From Nitrosomonadales bacterium (GTDB lineage: Bacteria; Pseudomonadota; Gammaproteobacteria; Burkholderiales; Gallionellaceae), in assembly GCA_016199835.1 (NCBI GenBank), contig JACQFX010000013.1, positions 124,001-188,000 on the forward strand: DNA of 64,000 nt, written 5' to 3'. The notes below the pieces were generated by a model that made no database searches, was not told the DNA's origin, and saw only the letters and a program-made list of their open reading frames with translations. Both the position numbers and the translations under genes were made by a program. Position 1 is the first letter of the stretch, and every line of letters begins with the position of its first letter. Below are positions 22,196 through 32,246 of this stretch, piece by piece.

Positions 22196-22408
22196 ACTAT
22201 ATCAATGCCTGATAATAGCAGTCTGCGGGGAGGCAGGGATGGGGTATTGAGAGATTTTGACTATCATTTGCCGTTCATTCCCTTCGCCAGAACAGATAAA
22301 CGTACTTGATTGAGTATTTTTCCTGCGTAAAATTGCCGCATGTTTTCTTTTGTATGCAACCCACGCTTGCTCTGAAAGAAACAAATCCAAGGAAAGACAG
22401 GAGGTAAC

Positions 22409-23101
22409 ATGCAATTAACAGCAAAGCGCCATGAAAAGATGATGTTGGTTTTTATGTCACTAATGAGCCTCACCGCAAACCTGCCGATTCCCGCCATGAG
22501 CAATTTTGTTGATCAGCGTATCTTGCTGTTCACACTGGGCGCTTCCGCCACTATTGCACTATTCCATTATCTACAGGTGCTGCTATCTATGGCTGTGGTT
22601 TTTACATCCGTCGGCGCCAACCTCCCCGATGAACTGGCATCTGTCATCGGTATTTGCCAACCCGCATTGGCCGCTGCATTGGCAGTTATCATTCTCGTTG
22701 CGTTGCTGAACCGGGTGTTGAAACTGCTGCCAACGGGAATCGCCACCCCCGCCAAGCTGGGCATTGAGGAATGGCGCCTGTCTCTGCTCGCTGCGATAAG
22801 CAAGGGCGATCAAGCCACTCTGCTGCATTTACTGACAATGGAAATGAACATTAACTTCATGCAAGACGGCACAGCCCCGATACTTCTTGCTGCCGAGAAA
22901 GGTTATTCCGACATCATTCAGATATTAATTCGGCATGGTGCAGATTTCCGCATAACGAATGCGGCAGGTATGTCGCCAATAGACATCGCGCTGTCCAGAA
23001 AATTTATCCGCACAGCGGAGATCCTGTACCTTGCAGCAAAAGAACATCCTGTGAATGCCGGACAAACACTTTCCGGGCAGAAAATAACAGTTGCGGCTTA
23101 A
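22409..23101 (+). CDS. Membrane-anchored ankyrin-repeat protein
   Basis: A protein of 230 residues with a strong AGGAGGT ribosome-binding site six bases before the ATG. The first half has two or three hydrophobic segments (about residues 8-30, 38-66 and 82-104). The second half holds ankyrin repeats, clearest in GTAPILLAAEKGYSDIIQIL and in AGMSPIDIALSRKF. The repeats are probably cytoplasmic and used for binding. No function is evident; its 3' end nearly touches the convergent HD-GYP gene. Confidence 0.72.
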   Translation: MQLTAKRHEKMMLVFMSLMSLTANLPIPAMSNFVDQRILLFTLGASATIALFHYLQVLLSMAVVFTSVGANLPDELASVIGICQPALAAALAVIILVALLNRVLKLLPTGIATPAKLGIEEWRLSLLAAISKGDQATLLHLLTMEMNINFMQDGTAPILLAAEKGYSDIIQILIRHGADFRITNAAGMSPIDIALSRKFIRTAEILYLAAKEHPVNAGQTLSGQKITVAA

Positions 23102-23108
23102 CGCCCGA

Positions 23109-24326
23109 TCACAGCACCGAGGCGACCGTTTTCAGATCAAACCGCCACTTGGACGGATTTTCAACGCTTACGATAGTATCCTGTACTTTGGAAAGATCCA
23201 GTATCTGTGGAATAATGCGCGCATTGTTCTTGACCGAGAAGAAGGTCTTAACCACTGGGGTCAGCAAACTTTTATCAGCCTGGTCGGTCACCACAGCCAG
23301 CCGCTCGGAACGCAATTTAACCAGAGTTCCCGCCGGATAGATTCCTACTGTCTTTACGAATGCATGAAACACTACCCGATCGAAGTGCCCCTCCTGCCAC
23401 GCGGCCATCTTGCGTATTGACAGGGCTGGCGGCAACCCTCTTTTGTAATGGTCATCATAAGTGATGGTGTCGTACACATCGCAAACTGCGCACATTCTGG
23501 CAGGCAACGACAAAGCATCGCCTGCCAGCCTTTCCGGGTAGCCGGCCCCATCCAGTCGCTCATGGTGATGCAAACATACATCCAGTACGACCTCCTCCAT
23601 TCCCTGCAGTGCCTTCAATAACTTCCACCCGAGTTTAGGATGGGTCTTCATGAGATTGAATTCCCTGTCCGTCATGCTTCTTGGCTTGTTTAGCAATTTA
23701 TCTGGAAGCAATATATTACCCGCATCATGCAGCAACCCTGCCACCCCCAGATTGCGCAACGCATTTCCTTCCATGCCCAGTTGCCGCCCCATTGCGATCA
23801 TCAGTGCACAAACCGCAACCGAGTGCATATAGATGTAATCGTCCTTGCATTTCAGGCGCGCCAGACAAATTAAAGCACTCGCATTTCCTGTTACAGACTG
23901 CGTGATTTCATCCACCAGAGAGACGATCTCGTTAACATGCAACTCTCGGCCCAGACGCATTTCCTGAAACATGGAGATGACCACGCTTCTGGCCTTGGCG
24001 TGTATCTTTTTGGCGCGGGCACTCTCTTCCTGCAATGTGGCAGAGCGGCTTTGCTTGGGCAGATTGAGTGAGGCCGCCTGTAATACATTATCTACTTTCT
24101 TGTTTTCCTCCTCACTGGTCACCACGCGAGCATCTGACTCAACGTCCAAGCCCTTGTCCGTATCGATCCACACGTCCTGTACGCCACACTCCTTCAGGGT
24201 CATTAACGTCTTGGGGGTGGAAAGTTTGAACGATCGGTTCCAGAAAGGATGATCCAGCCAGCTTCCGCAGACCTCGTGGATGAACATCCCTACCTTGGCG
24301 TCCCTGACACCAATCTTCTTCAACAT
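23109..24326 (-). CDS. HD-GYP domain c-di-GMP phosphodiesterase
   Basis: The N-terminal 130 residues fit DUF3391, the usual partner of HD-GYP. The metal-binding HD pair lies in LLHDAGNILLPDKLLNKP, and the HHxxxDGxGYP signature in HHHERLDGAGYP, about residue 250. The GYP motif is intact, so hydrolysis of c-di-GMP is expected. The protein is cytoplasmic, without membrane segments. With the GGDEF-EAL gene at the window start it is the second c-di-GMP enzyme seen here. Confidence 0.92.
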   Translation of the reverse strand: MLKKIGVRDAKVGMFIHEVCGSWLDHPFWNRSFKLSTPKTLMTLKECGVQDVWIDTDKGLDVESDARVVTSEEENKKVDNVLQAASLNLPKQSRSATLQEESARAKKIHAKARSVVISMFQEMRLGRELHVNEIVSLVDEITQSVTGNASALICLARLKCKDDYIYMHSVAVCALMIAMGRQLGMEGNALRNLGVAGLLHDAGNILLPDKLLNKPRSMTDREFNLMKTHPKLGWKLLKALQGMEEVVLDVCLHHHERLDGAGYPERLAGDALSLPARMCAVCDVYDTITYDDHYKRGLPPALSIRKMAAWQEGHFDRVVFHAFVKTVGIYPAGTLVKLRSERLAVVTDQADKSLLTPVVKTFFSVKNNARIIPQILDLSKVQDTIVSVENPSKWRFDLKTVASVL

Positions 24327-24514
24327 GTACTGTCTCCCGCCGATCCCATTGCAAGAATCCTATCCAAACTTCCGGGAATGCCATACCCCGGCTTTCCGGT
24401 CTCCTATGACTATAACGGCCAATTCCGGATTTGCTTCAATAAAATAAACAGGATGGCACATTTATGTGCGTATACCCGGATTGCCGACAGTGATTCGTAA
24501 TCACCGGGGTCGAA

Positions 24515-26503
24515 CTAGCCAAGCATCGCTTTCAACCTGGCCAACTTATCCAGTCCTTCCGACTTGCTGACTACAGGTGCACTGCCGGCCGGGAGCACAC
24601 CAGAACAAACCACTTCGGACTGCGGCAGTTCGGCGATGAAGCGGCTAGGCTCGCAACTAGCCCACTCCTTGCCGCGTTTGCGTTTTATGCAGTAACTGAT
24701 GTGCAGCGAGCGTTGCGCGCGCGTAATGCCGACGTACATCAGGCGGCGCTCTTCCTCGATCTGCTCCGGCGCTTCACTGCGTTCGTGCGGCAATATGCCT
24801 TCTTCCACCCCGACCAGGAACACATGGCCGAACTCCAGACCCTTGGCGGCATGCAGCGTGGACAGGCTGACAGCATCGGTTTCCTGCTCGCGCGATTCGA
24901 GCAGGTTGAGCAAGGCGATGGTCTGCGTCATGGCGATCATGTTCTTTTCATCGGCTTCGGATTTACGATTGATCCAGCCCACAAAATCCTGCACATTGCT
25001 CCATTTATTCTCGGCCTGGCGCGGCTCATGGCTGTCGAACAGCCAGCCCTCATAATCGATCGCGGCGAGCAGATCGTTCATCACTTCGGCACAGGGCTCT
25101 TTCTCCGCACGCGCCTGCATGCGGTTGATGAAGTTGCAGAAGGTGAGCAGGTCTTCGTGCTGACGCGCGTTGAGCTGATGTTCCATATCACTTGCGAACG
25201 CGGCCTCGAACAGGCTGATGCCGCGTACGGCAGCATGGCTGGCAAGCTTCTCCAGCGTGGTATTGCCGACACCGCGCTTGGGCGTGGTGATCGCGCGGAT
25301 GAAGGCGGGATCGTCGTCCGGATTCGCAATCAGGCGCAAGTAGGCGACCAGATCCTTGATCTCGGCACGCTCGAAAAACGAGGTGCCGCCGCTCACTGTG
25401 TAAGGAATGTTCTGCGCGCGCAGTTGCTCCTCGAAGCCGCGCGACAGATGGTTGCTGCGATACAGAATCGCGTAGTCGGAATATTTACCGCGATGTTCCA
25501 TCTTGTGTGCTGACAGGTGCAGCACCACTGACTCCGCTTCGTTCTCCTCATCCTTGGCGGCGTATACGCGTACCGGATCGCCGAGGCCGTGTTCGCTCCA
25601 CAGATTCTTCTCGAACAGTTTGGTATTGTTTTTGATGAGGTGATTGGCGCTCTTCAGGATGCGCTGCGAGGAACGGTAGTTCTGCTCCAGCTTGATCACG
25701 CGCAGATTCGGATAATCATTTTGCAGATTGTGCAGATTGGCGGTACTCGCGCCGCGCCATGCGTAAATCGCCTGATCGTCGTCACCCACCACCGTGAGCG
25801 CTGCGCGGCTGCCTGCCAGCAAACGCATCATCTGGTACTGGCAATCATTGGTGTCCTGGTATTCGTCTATCAGCAGGTAAAGCAGGCGATGCTGCCAGCG
25901 TTGCAATGCTTCAGGATGGCTGTTGAATAGCTCCACCGGCAGACGAATCAGGTCGTCGAAATCCACCGCCTGATAGGCGCATAACGTTTCCTGGTAGCGC
26001 GCATAGAGCAGCGCATGGCGCTGGTCGATTTCGCTGGAAGCCTGCGCCGAGGCCTGTTCCGGCGTAAGAAAAGCCGCTTTCCAGTTGGACATCACGCTCT
26101 GCGCGATACGCAAATCCTGCTTGTCCGGCACACCGAGCAATTCGCTGACGATCTTCGCGGTATCGGCACTATCGAAGATGGAAAACTGCTTTTTGTAGCC
26201 GAGTAGCGGCCCCTCCTCGCGCAGGATCTGCATGCCCAGCGCGTGAAAGGTGCTGATGGTCATGCCTTTGGCCTCGCGCCCCGTGAGCAGCTTGCCGACG
26301 CGCTCGCGCATCTCGTTGGCGGCTTTATTGGTAAAGGTAATTGCGGCGATGTTGCGCGGCGAGTAGCCGCATTGCTCGATCAGGTAAGCCAGCTTGTGAG
26401 TGATGACACCGGTCTTGCCGCTGCCCGCTCCAGCCAGCACCAGCAGCGGACTACCTAAATGCTTGACTGCTTCGCGCTGTGTGGGATTAAGTTTGCCTAA
26501 CAT
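24515..26503 (-). CDS. rep: ATP-dependent DNA helicase Rep (UvrD/Rep family)
   Basis: An SF1A 3'-5' helicase of 662 residues. Motif I is LAGAGSGKTGVITHK, motif II LIDEYQDTND, motif III VVGDDDQAIYAWRGA, motif IV KLEQNYRSSQRIL, motif V TLHAAKGLEF and motif VI YVGITRAQRSL. Length and N-terminus (LNPTQREAVKHL) fit Rep better than UvrD, which is longer. Rep clears proteins ahead of the replication fork. The gene is monocistronic; its start is 265 nt from the moaA start on the other strand, so the intergenic region drives both. Confidence 0.92.
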   Translation of the reverse strand: MLGKLNPTQREAVKHLGSPLLVLAGAGSGKTGVITHKLAYLIEQCGYSPRNIAAITFTNKAANEMRERVGKLLTGREAKGMTISTFHALGMQILREEGPLLGYKKQFSIFDSADTAKIVSELLGVPDKQDLRIAQSVMSNWKAAFLTPEQASAQASSEIDQRHALLYARYQETLCAYQAVDFDDLIRLPVELFNSHPEALQRWQHRLLYLLIDEYQDTNDCQYQMMRLLAGSRAALTVVGDDDQAIYAWRGASTANLHNLQNDYPNLRVIKLEQNYRSSQRILKSANHLIKNNTKLFEKNLWSEHGLGDPVRVYAAKDEENEAESVVLHLSAHKMEHRGKYSDYAILYRSNHLSRGFEEQLRAQNIPYTVSGGTSFFERAEIKDLVAYLRLIANPDDDPAFIRAITTPKRGVGNTTLEKLASHAAVRGISLFEAAFASDMEHQLNARQHEDLLTFCNFINRMQARAEKEPCAEVMNDLLAAIDYEGWLFDSHEPRQAENKWSNVQDFVGWINRKSEADEKNMIAMTQTIALLNLLESREQETDAVSLSTLHAAKGLEFGHVFLVGVEEGILPHERSEAPEQIEEERRLMYVGITRAQRSLHISYCIKRKRGKEWASCEPSRFIAELPQSEVVCSGVLPAGSAPVVSKSEGLDKLARLKAMLG

Positions 26504-26690
26504 GGTTTGATACAGGATGCAGAATCGGAAAACAAGAGGAACACCTTATGAACAGTATGCGTGGAAGTCATCAATTGCCAGCCAGCATTATCTGGCATCC
26601 CGAATGAATTCTCCAAGCTGGAAATATCAAAGAGGCAAACTATGCAAAAATATCTCCTGCAAGCATGCCTCACAAGCTCACCGGGCAGCC

Positions 26691-26722
26691 ATCGGGAATT
26701 TCCCATACAAGAAATTCCCGAT
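26691..26722. promoter_or_regulatory. 11-bp inverted repeat in the moaA leader
   Basis: ATCGGGAATTT and AAATTCCCGAT form a perfect stem with a 10-nt loop, ending 47 nt before the moaA ATG. It could be an operator or an mRNA stem. I cannot match it to the known molybdenum-cofactor riboswitch. Confidence 0.5.
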
Positions 26723-26768
26723 GACGGATAATGGGCGCAGTACATCGTTGTTCCAGCCCCCATTAACC

Positions 26769-27764
26769 ATGTCCAATCATAGTTCATTGCAGGATCGCTA
26801 CGGCAGGAAGATAAACTACCTGCGCCTGTCTGTAACCGACCGCTGCGATTTCCGCTGCGCCTATTGCATGGCAGAGAAGATGCAATTCCTGCCGCGCGAC
26901 GAGATACTCTCGCTGGAGGAATGCCTGTTCATCGCGAAGGTGTTCGTCGCTCTGGGCGTGGACAAAATACGTCTCTCCGGTGGCGAGCCGCTGGTCAGGA
27001 AGGACTTTCCATGGCTGGTTGCCCGCATGCGCAAACTCGACGGACTGCGCGAACTGGTACTGAGCAGCAACGGCTCGCAGCTGGTGCAATTCGCCGTGCC
27101 GCTGAAACTGGCAGGCGTGGATCGCATCAACATCAGTCTCGACAGCCTGAACCCCGACGTGTTCCATCGCCTTACGCGCACTGGCAACCTGCATCAGGTG
27201 CTGGCAGGAATAGATGCCGCGATAACCGTTTTCGGCAGCACCAGCATCAAAATGAATACGGTCATGCTGCATGATAGCAACCATGCCGAATTGCCCGCCA
27301 TGCTGGAATTCGCACTGGCGCGTAAAATCGATATCAGCTTCATCGAACTGATGCCCATGGGCGAGACCGGACATCACTACGCCACATCGTTCTACAGCAG
27401 TGCGGATGCGCTGGCGCAACTCAGACAGCATCACACCCTGATCCCCAGCGTGGAAACCAGCGGCGGTCCAGCGCGCTATTGGCGCATCGCCGGACATGAA
27501 TCGCGCATCGGCTTCATCTCGCCACACTCGCAGAATTTCTGCGCCGACTGCAACCGCATGCGCGTCACCGCGCGCGGCGAACTCTTCCCCTGTCTGGGTA
27601 ACGAAGGTATGGTGGACTTGCTGCCAGCCGTGCGCGCCGGCGACGAAGCGGGCGTGCGCGACCTCATCCTGCAAGCCGTGGCCGACAAACCCGAGGCGCA
27701 TGAATTCGATCTATCACAACCGGGAACGCACATCATGCGCTTCATGTCGCGCACCGGCGGATGA
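26769..27764 (+). CDS. moaA: GTP 3',8-cyclase MoaA (molybdenum cofactor step 1)
   Basis: A radical-SAM enzyme that turns GTP into 3',8-cyclo-GTP in molybdopterin synthesis. The SAM cluster motif is C-x3-C-x2-C in CDFRCAYC. A second C-terminal cluster uses CADC plus a later Cys in LFPCLGN, and the protein ends in the family GG. I choose ATG 26769 (331 residues), which places the cluster at the usual distance. ATGs further upstream at 26517 and 26721 add residues without family character, and a start at either would place the 26691-26722 inverted repeat at or inside the coding region. moaA overlaps mobA by ATGA. Confidence 0.95.
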   Translation: MSNHSSLQDRYGRKINYLRLSVTDRCDFRCAYCMAEKMQFLPRDEILSLEECLFIAKVFVALGVDKIRLSGGEPLVRKDFPWLVARMRKLDGLRELVLSSNGSQLVQFAVPLKLAGVDRINISLDSLNPDVFHRLTRTGNLHQVLAGIDAAITVFGSTSIKMNTVMLHDSNHAELPAMLEFALARKIDISFIELMPMGETGHHYATSFYSSADALAQLRQHHTLIPSVETSGGPARYWRIAGHESRIGFISPHSQNFCADCNRMRVTARGELFPCLGNEGMVDLLPAVRAGDEAGVRDLILQAVADKPEAHEFDLSQPGTHIMRFMSRTGG

Positions 27765-28330
27765 TGCAAATCAGCACCGTCATACTCGCGGGCGGCCTGG
27801 GTACGCGCATCGGCGGCGACAAAGGCCTGCAAATTCTGCGTGGCAAGCCGCTCATCGAATGGGTACTGGAAACGATACGCGAGCAAAGCGCCGAGATACT
27901 GATCAGTGCAAATAGCGAACGCGCAGAATATGCACGCTTCGGCTTCCCGCTCATTGCCGACCTGACTCCCGACCATGCAGGCCCACTTGCCGGATTGCAA
28001 ACCGCGTTAAATCATGCCCGGCATGACTGGGTCGCCAGCGTGCCGTGCGACACGCCATTCTTGCCGCACGATTTGCTGGCTCGATTGTTCGCGCCATCAC
28101 ACAACTCCGAGGCCATCGTAGCTATGGTGGAAAGCAAACGACAGCCAGCTATCGCGCTGTACCACAAAAGCGTGTTGCCCAAACTGGATACCTATCTTGC
28201 CTCCGGCGAGCGCAAGGTCGGCGGCTGGCTAGCCACTTTGCAAGTGCAAGAGGTGGCATTCGATGATACCGATGCGTTTATCAACATCAATACACTGGAA
28301 GAACTGGATGCGCACAACAGCCGTTGCTGA
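27761..28330 (+). CDS. mobA: Molybdenum cofactor guanylyltransferase MobA
   Basis: A protein of 189 residues. The N-terminal nucleotide-binding motif ILAGGLGTRIGGDKG and the PCDTPFLP acid motif for Mg-GTP are typical of MobA, which adds GMP to the molybdopterin cofactor for DMSO-reductase-family enzymes. The ATG lies inside the moaA stop region (ATGATG), so translation is coupled. A second ATG three bases on is equally possible. The bis-MGD cofactor implies nitrate reductase or other molybdoenzymes elsewhere in the genome. Confidence 0.93.
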   Translation: MMQISTVILAGGLGTRIGGDKGLQILRGKPLIEWVLETIREQSAEILISANSERAEYARFGFPLIADLTPDHAGPLAGLQTALNHARHDWVASVPCDTPFLPHDLLARLFAPSHNSEAIVAMVESKRQPAIALYHKSVLPKLDTYLASGERKVGGWLATLQVQEVAFDDTDAFININTLEELDAHNSRC

Positions 28331-28340
28331 TGCGCTCTAG

Positions 28341-29021
28341 CTAAGCCTTTTTCTGCTCGACAGCAAATAATACTGCCGCCTCGACTCTGGACGTGAGGTT
28401 CAGCTTGGTGAGTATGTGACGTACATGCTGCTTGACCGTGTCATTGCTGATGCCCAACGTCATGGCGATAGCCTTGTTGCTCTCGCCGCGCGCCAGGAGT
28501 TGCAGTATCTCGCGTTCGCGCTCAGTCAACAGCTTCAGTGAATTCTTGCTCTCCGGCTCCTGATGACCATTCTGCAGGATACCTATCATTTTCACCGTCA
28601 TGGCAGGGGCCACTACCATCTCTCCCGCAGCGACCCGCTGGATGGCATCCACCACATCATCCGGCGCCATGTCCTTGAGCAGATAGCCGCGCGCCCCGGC
28701 GCGCAGCGCATTGGCCAGATCGGACTCGGAATCGCTCATGGTCAGCACCAGCACGGGCGTGTCATATCCCCCCTTGCGCAACCGCGCAAGCAGGCTCAGG
28801 CCATCTATCGGCTCCATGCGCAGATCCATGACCACCAGATCCGGATGATGTTCGCGCAACAAGGCCTCCAGTTCTCCGGCATCGGCTGTCGCCCCGACCA
28901 CTGTAATGCCATAGCGGTGAGTAAGCAGTTCGGTCAGGCCGCGACGGCACAGGCTATGGTCATCAACCAGCGCCACGCGTATATGCTTTACTTTTTCATC
29001 CATCACATTCACTCCACTCAT
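28341..29021 (-). CDS. NarL/FixJ-type response regulator
   Basis: A protein of 226 residues: a receiver domain ([14 protein letters not shown], phospho-Asp in [11 protein letters not shown], conserved Lys in YLLKDMAP) and a LuxR-type helix-turn-helix ([22 protein letters not shown]). It overlaps the sensor gene stop by ATGA, so the two form a translationally coupled two-component system. ATG 29003 is an alternative start. NarL-group regulators bind inverted heptamers like TACYYMT; sequences of that kind occur upstream of this operon and of sat (see 30279 and 43019). Confidence 0.92.
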   Translation of the reverse strand: MSGVNVMDEKVKHIRVALVDDHSLCRRGLTELLTHRYGITVVGATADAGELEALLREHHPDLVVMDLRMEPIDGLSLLARLRKGGYDTPVLVLTMSDSESDLANALRAGARGYLLKDMAPDDVVDAIQRVAAGEMVVAPAMTVKMIGILQNGHQEPESKNSLKLLTEREREILQLLARGESNKAIAMTLGISNDTVKQHVRHILTKLNLTSRVEAAVLFAVEQKKA

Positions 29022-30145
29022 GGCGCGGCAAAACTCAGCCGCACTTTGGTACCACGTCCTTCTGAACTCTCCACCTCTATTTCCGCACCGATGCGTTGCG
29101 CGCGCTCGCGCATGATAGCCAGGCCATAATGGCCCTCCGCCGACAGTTTGCCGGACATGCCCATGCCGTTATCCTCGATGGCGAGTACATAGCGCCCATC
29201 TTTTCTGATCACCAGCAGCCGTGCCTGCGTGGCGCCGGAGTGCGTAGAGATATTCGCCAGCACTTCGCGCACGATATTGAAAATCTGCAGTTCATGTTCG
29301 AGCGGCAAACCGGGATCAACCACGCTATTGGAATACTCGAGCGCGATACCGGTGCGCTCGCCGAAATCGGATACCAGCACCTGCAAAGCATGCTGCAACC
29401 CCAACGGATCCATCTGGCAGCGGAAATGAGTGATCAATTCACGCACCGATTTCTGTCCGCTGTCCAGCGCCTCTTTCACGTCCTGTATGCACTTATGCGC
29501 AAGCAATTCATCCTGTTTGCGTAACGCCTCCTGCAACACGCTCATGCGCATACGGCCAAACACCAGCGTTTGCGCCAGAGAGTCATGGATTTCATTGGCG
29601 ATCGCATGGCGTTCGGCCATCAGATTCATGCGCCGGTTCTCGCGAGCCAGGCGCACATTCTCCAGCGAAATACCGATCAGTTCAGCGAACGAACGCAACA
29701 GGTGCGACGCATCGGCATCGAGCTCCTTATCGCGTTCGAAAAACAGATTGAATATGCCGATCAGCTTGCCGCGAAACTCAAGAGGTACGGCGACAACGCG
29801 TTTGCAGTCCACACCGAAAAAATCACGCCCGGAGTGCGCTGCACATACGCCGGCTTCAACCGAATGCACTCCGCCATCCTGCGCTGCCTTGCCGCACACG
29901 CCGCAGCCAAGATCGACCAGGCTTTCGCATTCGTAAATTTCCGGCGGCAGACCAACCGCGCCCGCGATATGCAGTTCCTGTCCGTTGTGCGACAGCAGGC
30001 GCACAGCCCCGGCACGCGCACCGACCGACCTGATGATGGTTTCGAGAAAGCCGTCCAATAATGTCTTGAGTTCGCCGCCGTATGTCGCAGACTCACGGCT
30101 TTCATCGTCGTCCACTTCGAGTGCACGTGCCGCTCCCGCCTTCAT
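29018..30145 (-). CDS. Soluble NarX-like sensor histidine kinase with Cys-rich GAF domain
   Basis: The protein has 375 residues from ATG 30145 (an in-frame start at 30301 adds 52 residues of doubtful character). It contains a GAF domain (about residues 30-165), a HisKA_3 dimerisation helix with [13 protein letters not shown] (phospho-His) and a C-terminal ATPase domain with DNGMG and GLAIMRERA. There is no membrane segment, unlike NarX or NarQ. The GAF region holds a Cys set (CGVCG, then two further Cys within about 30 residues: AGVCAAH and GVDCKR) that could bind an iron-sulfur cluster or sense thiols or sulfane sulfur. It is divergent from the qmo gene run. Confidence 0.88.
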   Translation of the reverse strand: MKAGAARALEVDDDESRESATYGGELKTLLDGFLETIIRSVGARAGAVRLLSHNGQELHIAGAVGLPPEIYECESLVDLGCGVCGKAAQDGGVHSVEAGVCAAHSGRDFFGVDCKRVVAVPLEFRGKLIGIFNLFFERDKELDADASHLLRSFAELIGISLENVRLARENRRMNLMAERHAIANEIHDSLAQTLVFGRMRMSVLQEALRKQDELLAHKCIQDVKEALDSGQKSVRELITHFRCQMDPLGLQHALQVLVSDFGERTGIALEYSNSVVDPGLPLEHELQIFNIVREVLANISTHSGATQARLLVIRKDGRYVLAIEDNGMGMSGKLSAEGHYGLAIMRERAQRIGAEIEVESSEGRGTKVRLSFAAP

Positions 30146-30278
30146 GGAAAGCGGCTGAGCTATGCTGCTGTCATTCAGAAACCGTGGGTTATTCAAAATC
30201 CTCACCGCACATTGATCCGGAATTCCCTTGCATAATCTGGCATCCCGTGTCGAAAATTGTATCGCAGTATAACAAACA

Positions 30279-30293
30279 TACCCCACATGGGCT
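30279..30293. promoter_or_regulatory. Inverted heptamer, putative NarL-type operator
   Basis: TACCCCA-C-ATGGGCT has two imperfectly inverted heptamers one base apart. It lies in the divergent region between the two-component operon and the phosphodiesterase-qmo run. A similar pair lies upstream of sat at 43019-43033. The half-sites are close to the NarL heptamer TACYYMT, but spacing differs from the classical 7-2-7. Confidence 0.45.
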
Positions 30294-30398
30294 ATAAACA
30301 CTCCCCCCCGACAAGGTTATAGACATGAGGCATGCCAATTGCGCTTAATGCCTATAACGAAATTGGGTTTTTGACCCTCAAACTGCAACCGGAAAACA

Positions 30399-30941
30399 AT
30401 GAAAATCTGCATCATCTCCGACAGCCATGACCGCTCCGATCCACTGCTCACGGCCATCACCGAAGCCCAGGCCGCAGGCGCGCAGGCCGTCATCCATTGC
30501 GGCGACCTGATAGGCGTCAATACCTTGCGCACTTCACTCAAGTTGGGCATTCCCATTCACGCAGTGCATGGGAATAACATCGGCGATGTCGCGGCGATGT
30601 ATCGCATGATGGCGAAGACCAACGGTCTGCTTACCTACCATGGGCAGGAAGCCATGCTGGAACTCGGCGGACGCAAAGTATTCATCACCCATATGCCGCA
30701 CCACGGCCAGGCTTTCGCCTGCACCGGCGACTACGATCTGGTATGCCACGGCCACAGCCACACCGCACATGTCAGCCAGCAAGCCAACATCAACGGCGGG
30801 CAAACATGGCTGGTCAATCCCGGATCGGTTGCAGGTATAGACGCGCCAGGCATAGACGCAGTTCCCACCTGGATACTCGGCGACCTGAAATACATGACGT
30901 TCGAGATACGCACTTTGCAGCAAACTTCAGTGGAGGTTTAA
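30399..30941 (+). CDS. YfcE/MJ0936-type metallophosphodiesterase
   Basis: A small calcineurin-like phosphoesterase of 180 residues with all metal motifs: DSH (residues 8-10), GDLIG, GNN and GHSHTAH. The family hydrolyses phosphodiester bonds in model substrates; natural substrates are unknown. It sits one base before the qmoA GTG codon, with the qmoA ribosome-binding site GGAGGT inside its last codons, so the two are probably one transcript. Whether it has a sulfur role (for example on APS or nucleotides) is open. Confidence 0.85.
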   Translation: MKICIISDSHDRSDPLLTAITEAQAAGAQAVIHCGDLIGVNTLRTSLKLGIPIHAVHGNNIGDVAAMYRMMAKTNGLLTYHGQEAMLELGGRKVFITHMPHHGQAFACTGDYDLVCHGHSHTAHVSQQANINGGQTWLVNPGSVAGIDAPGIDAVPTWILGDLKYMTFEIRTLQQTSVEV

Positions 30942-32246
30942 GTGACAGCCACCATCGCAACCAATCAGACCTTGCTCGTCGTCGGCGGCGGCATCTCCGG
31001 CATGACGGCAGCGCTGGAAGCCGCAGAATGCGGCAAGCAAGTCATTCTCGCCGAACGCAATGCCACGCTAGGTGGCCGCACTGCCCTGCTCTACCGCTAT
31101 TTTCCCAAGATGTGCCATCCCACCTGCGGGCTGGAGATCAACCTGCGCCGACTCAAGGCCAACCGTAATCTGCGCGTGCTGACCCAGGCCGAAGTGACCG
31201 CGATTAGCGGCACGCGCGGCAATTACACCGTGACGCTGAAAATTTCGCCGCGCTATGTCAACAACAACTGCACGGCATGCGGCGAATGCGCAAAAGTAGT
31301 CGAAACGGAGATTCCTGATCCTTACCAATACAACCTGAGCCAGACGCACGCTGCCTATCTGCCGCATGCGATGGCTTACCCGCAACGCTATGTGCTCGAT
31401 CCATGCATCATCGGCACGCCCGACGCAGACAAGGCCAAGGCTGCCTGCAAGTACGGCGCAATAGAACTGGACATGCAAGCCGAAACTGTGGAATTGAAAG
31501 TTGGCGCGGTGATCTGGGCCACCGGCTGGAAACCTTACGACGCGGCGAAGATACAGCCTTATGGCTACGACCGTTTCGACAACGTGATCACCAGCGTCGA
31601 ATTCGAGCGGCTGGCCGATCCACACGGCCCGACTGGCGGCAAGCTGTTGCGTCCCTCCGACGGCAAGGAAGCCAGGAACATCGCCTTCATCCAGTGCGCC
31701 GGTTCGCGCGACGAGAATCATCTGCGCCATTGTTCGCGCATCTGCTGCATGGCCTCGCTCAAGCAGACGCAATACGTGCGCGAAGCCTACGGCGAGGAAG
31801 GCAGATCCACGGTGTATTACATAGACATCCGCTCCATAGACCGCCTCGAAGATTTCTACCGCAAAGTGCAGCAAGACCCGACTGTGAAGTTCATCAAATC
31901 CAAGGTAGCCAATATCAAACTACATGAAGAAAGCTCTGACCTGATCCTGCACGGTGTGGACACCGAAGGCTATCACCGCTATGCGGAACAACACGACCTC
32001 GTGGTGCTCGCAGTCGGCATGGAGCCGGAGAGCAACGGCATCCAATTGCCTGCCGACATGGTCGCCGACGCATCCGGCTTTCTCGAAGGTTCGGCGGACG
32101 GCGGACAATTCGGCGCAGGCGCGGCCAGCAGTCCGCTCGACGTGAATCGCGCGGTGCAAAGCGCCACAGCGGCGGCCTTGCGCGCGATACAGGTGGTGCA
32201 TAAAACATCCCGCCCTGAGCTTGTCGAAGGAGGAGCAAAATCATGA
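30942..32246 (+). CDS. qmoA: QmoA, HdrA-like flavoprotein of the Qmo complex
   Basis: A flavoprotein of 434 residues with N-terminal FAD motif VVGGGISGMTAALEAAE, the Cys-containing segment CTACGEC and the HdrA-type stretch QCAGSRDENHLRHCSRIC. QmoA works with QmoB to exchange electrons between APS reductase and the quinone pool. It starts with GTG directly after a TAA stop and a GGAGGT site, and overlaps qmoB by ATGA. The pairing with sat-aprBA nearby supports the assignment over methanogen-type HdrA. Confidence 0.92.
   Translation: MTATIATNQTLLVVGGGISGMTAALEAAECGKQVILAERNATLGGRTALLYRYFPKMCHPTCGLEINLRRLKANRNLRVLTQAEVTAISGTRGNYTVTLKISPRYVNNNCTACGECAKVVETEIPDPYQYNLSQTHAAYLPHAMAYPQRYVLDPCIIGTPDADKAKAACKYGAIELDMQAETVELKVGAVIWATGWKPYDAAKIQPYGYDRFDNVITSVEFERLADPHGPTGGKLLRPSDGKEARNIAFIQCAGSRDENHLRHCSRICCMASLKQTQYVREAYGEEGRSTVYYIDIRSIDRLEDFYRKVQQDPTVKFIKSKVANIKLHEESSDLILHGVDTEGYHRYAEQHDLVVLAVGMEPESNGIQLPADMVADASGFLEGSADGGQFGAGAASSPLDVNRAVQSATAAALRAIQVVHKTSRPELVEGGAKS

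Noticed and set aside
26504-26768. Molybdenum cofactor riboswitch upstream of moaA
   Set aside because: I could not find the known conserved elements; only a simple hairpin is visible.
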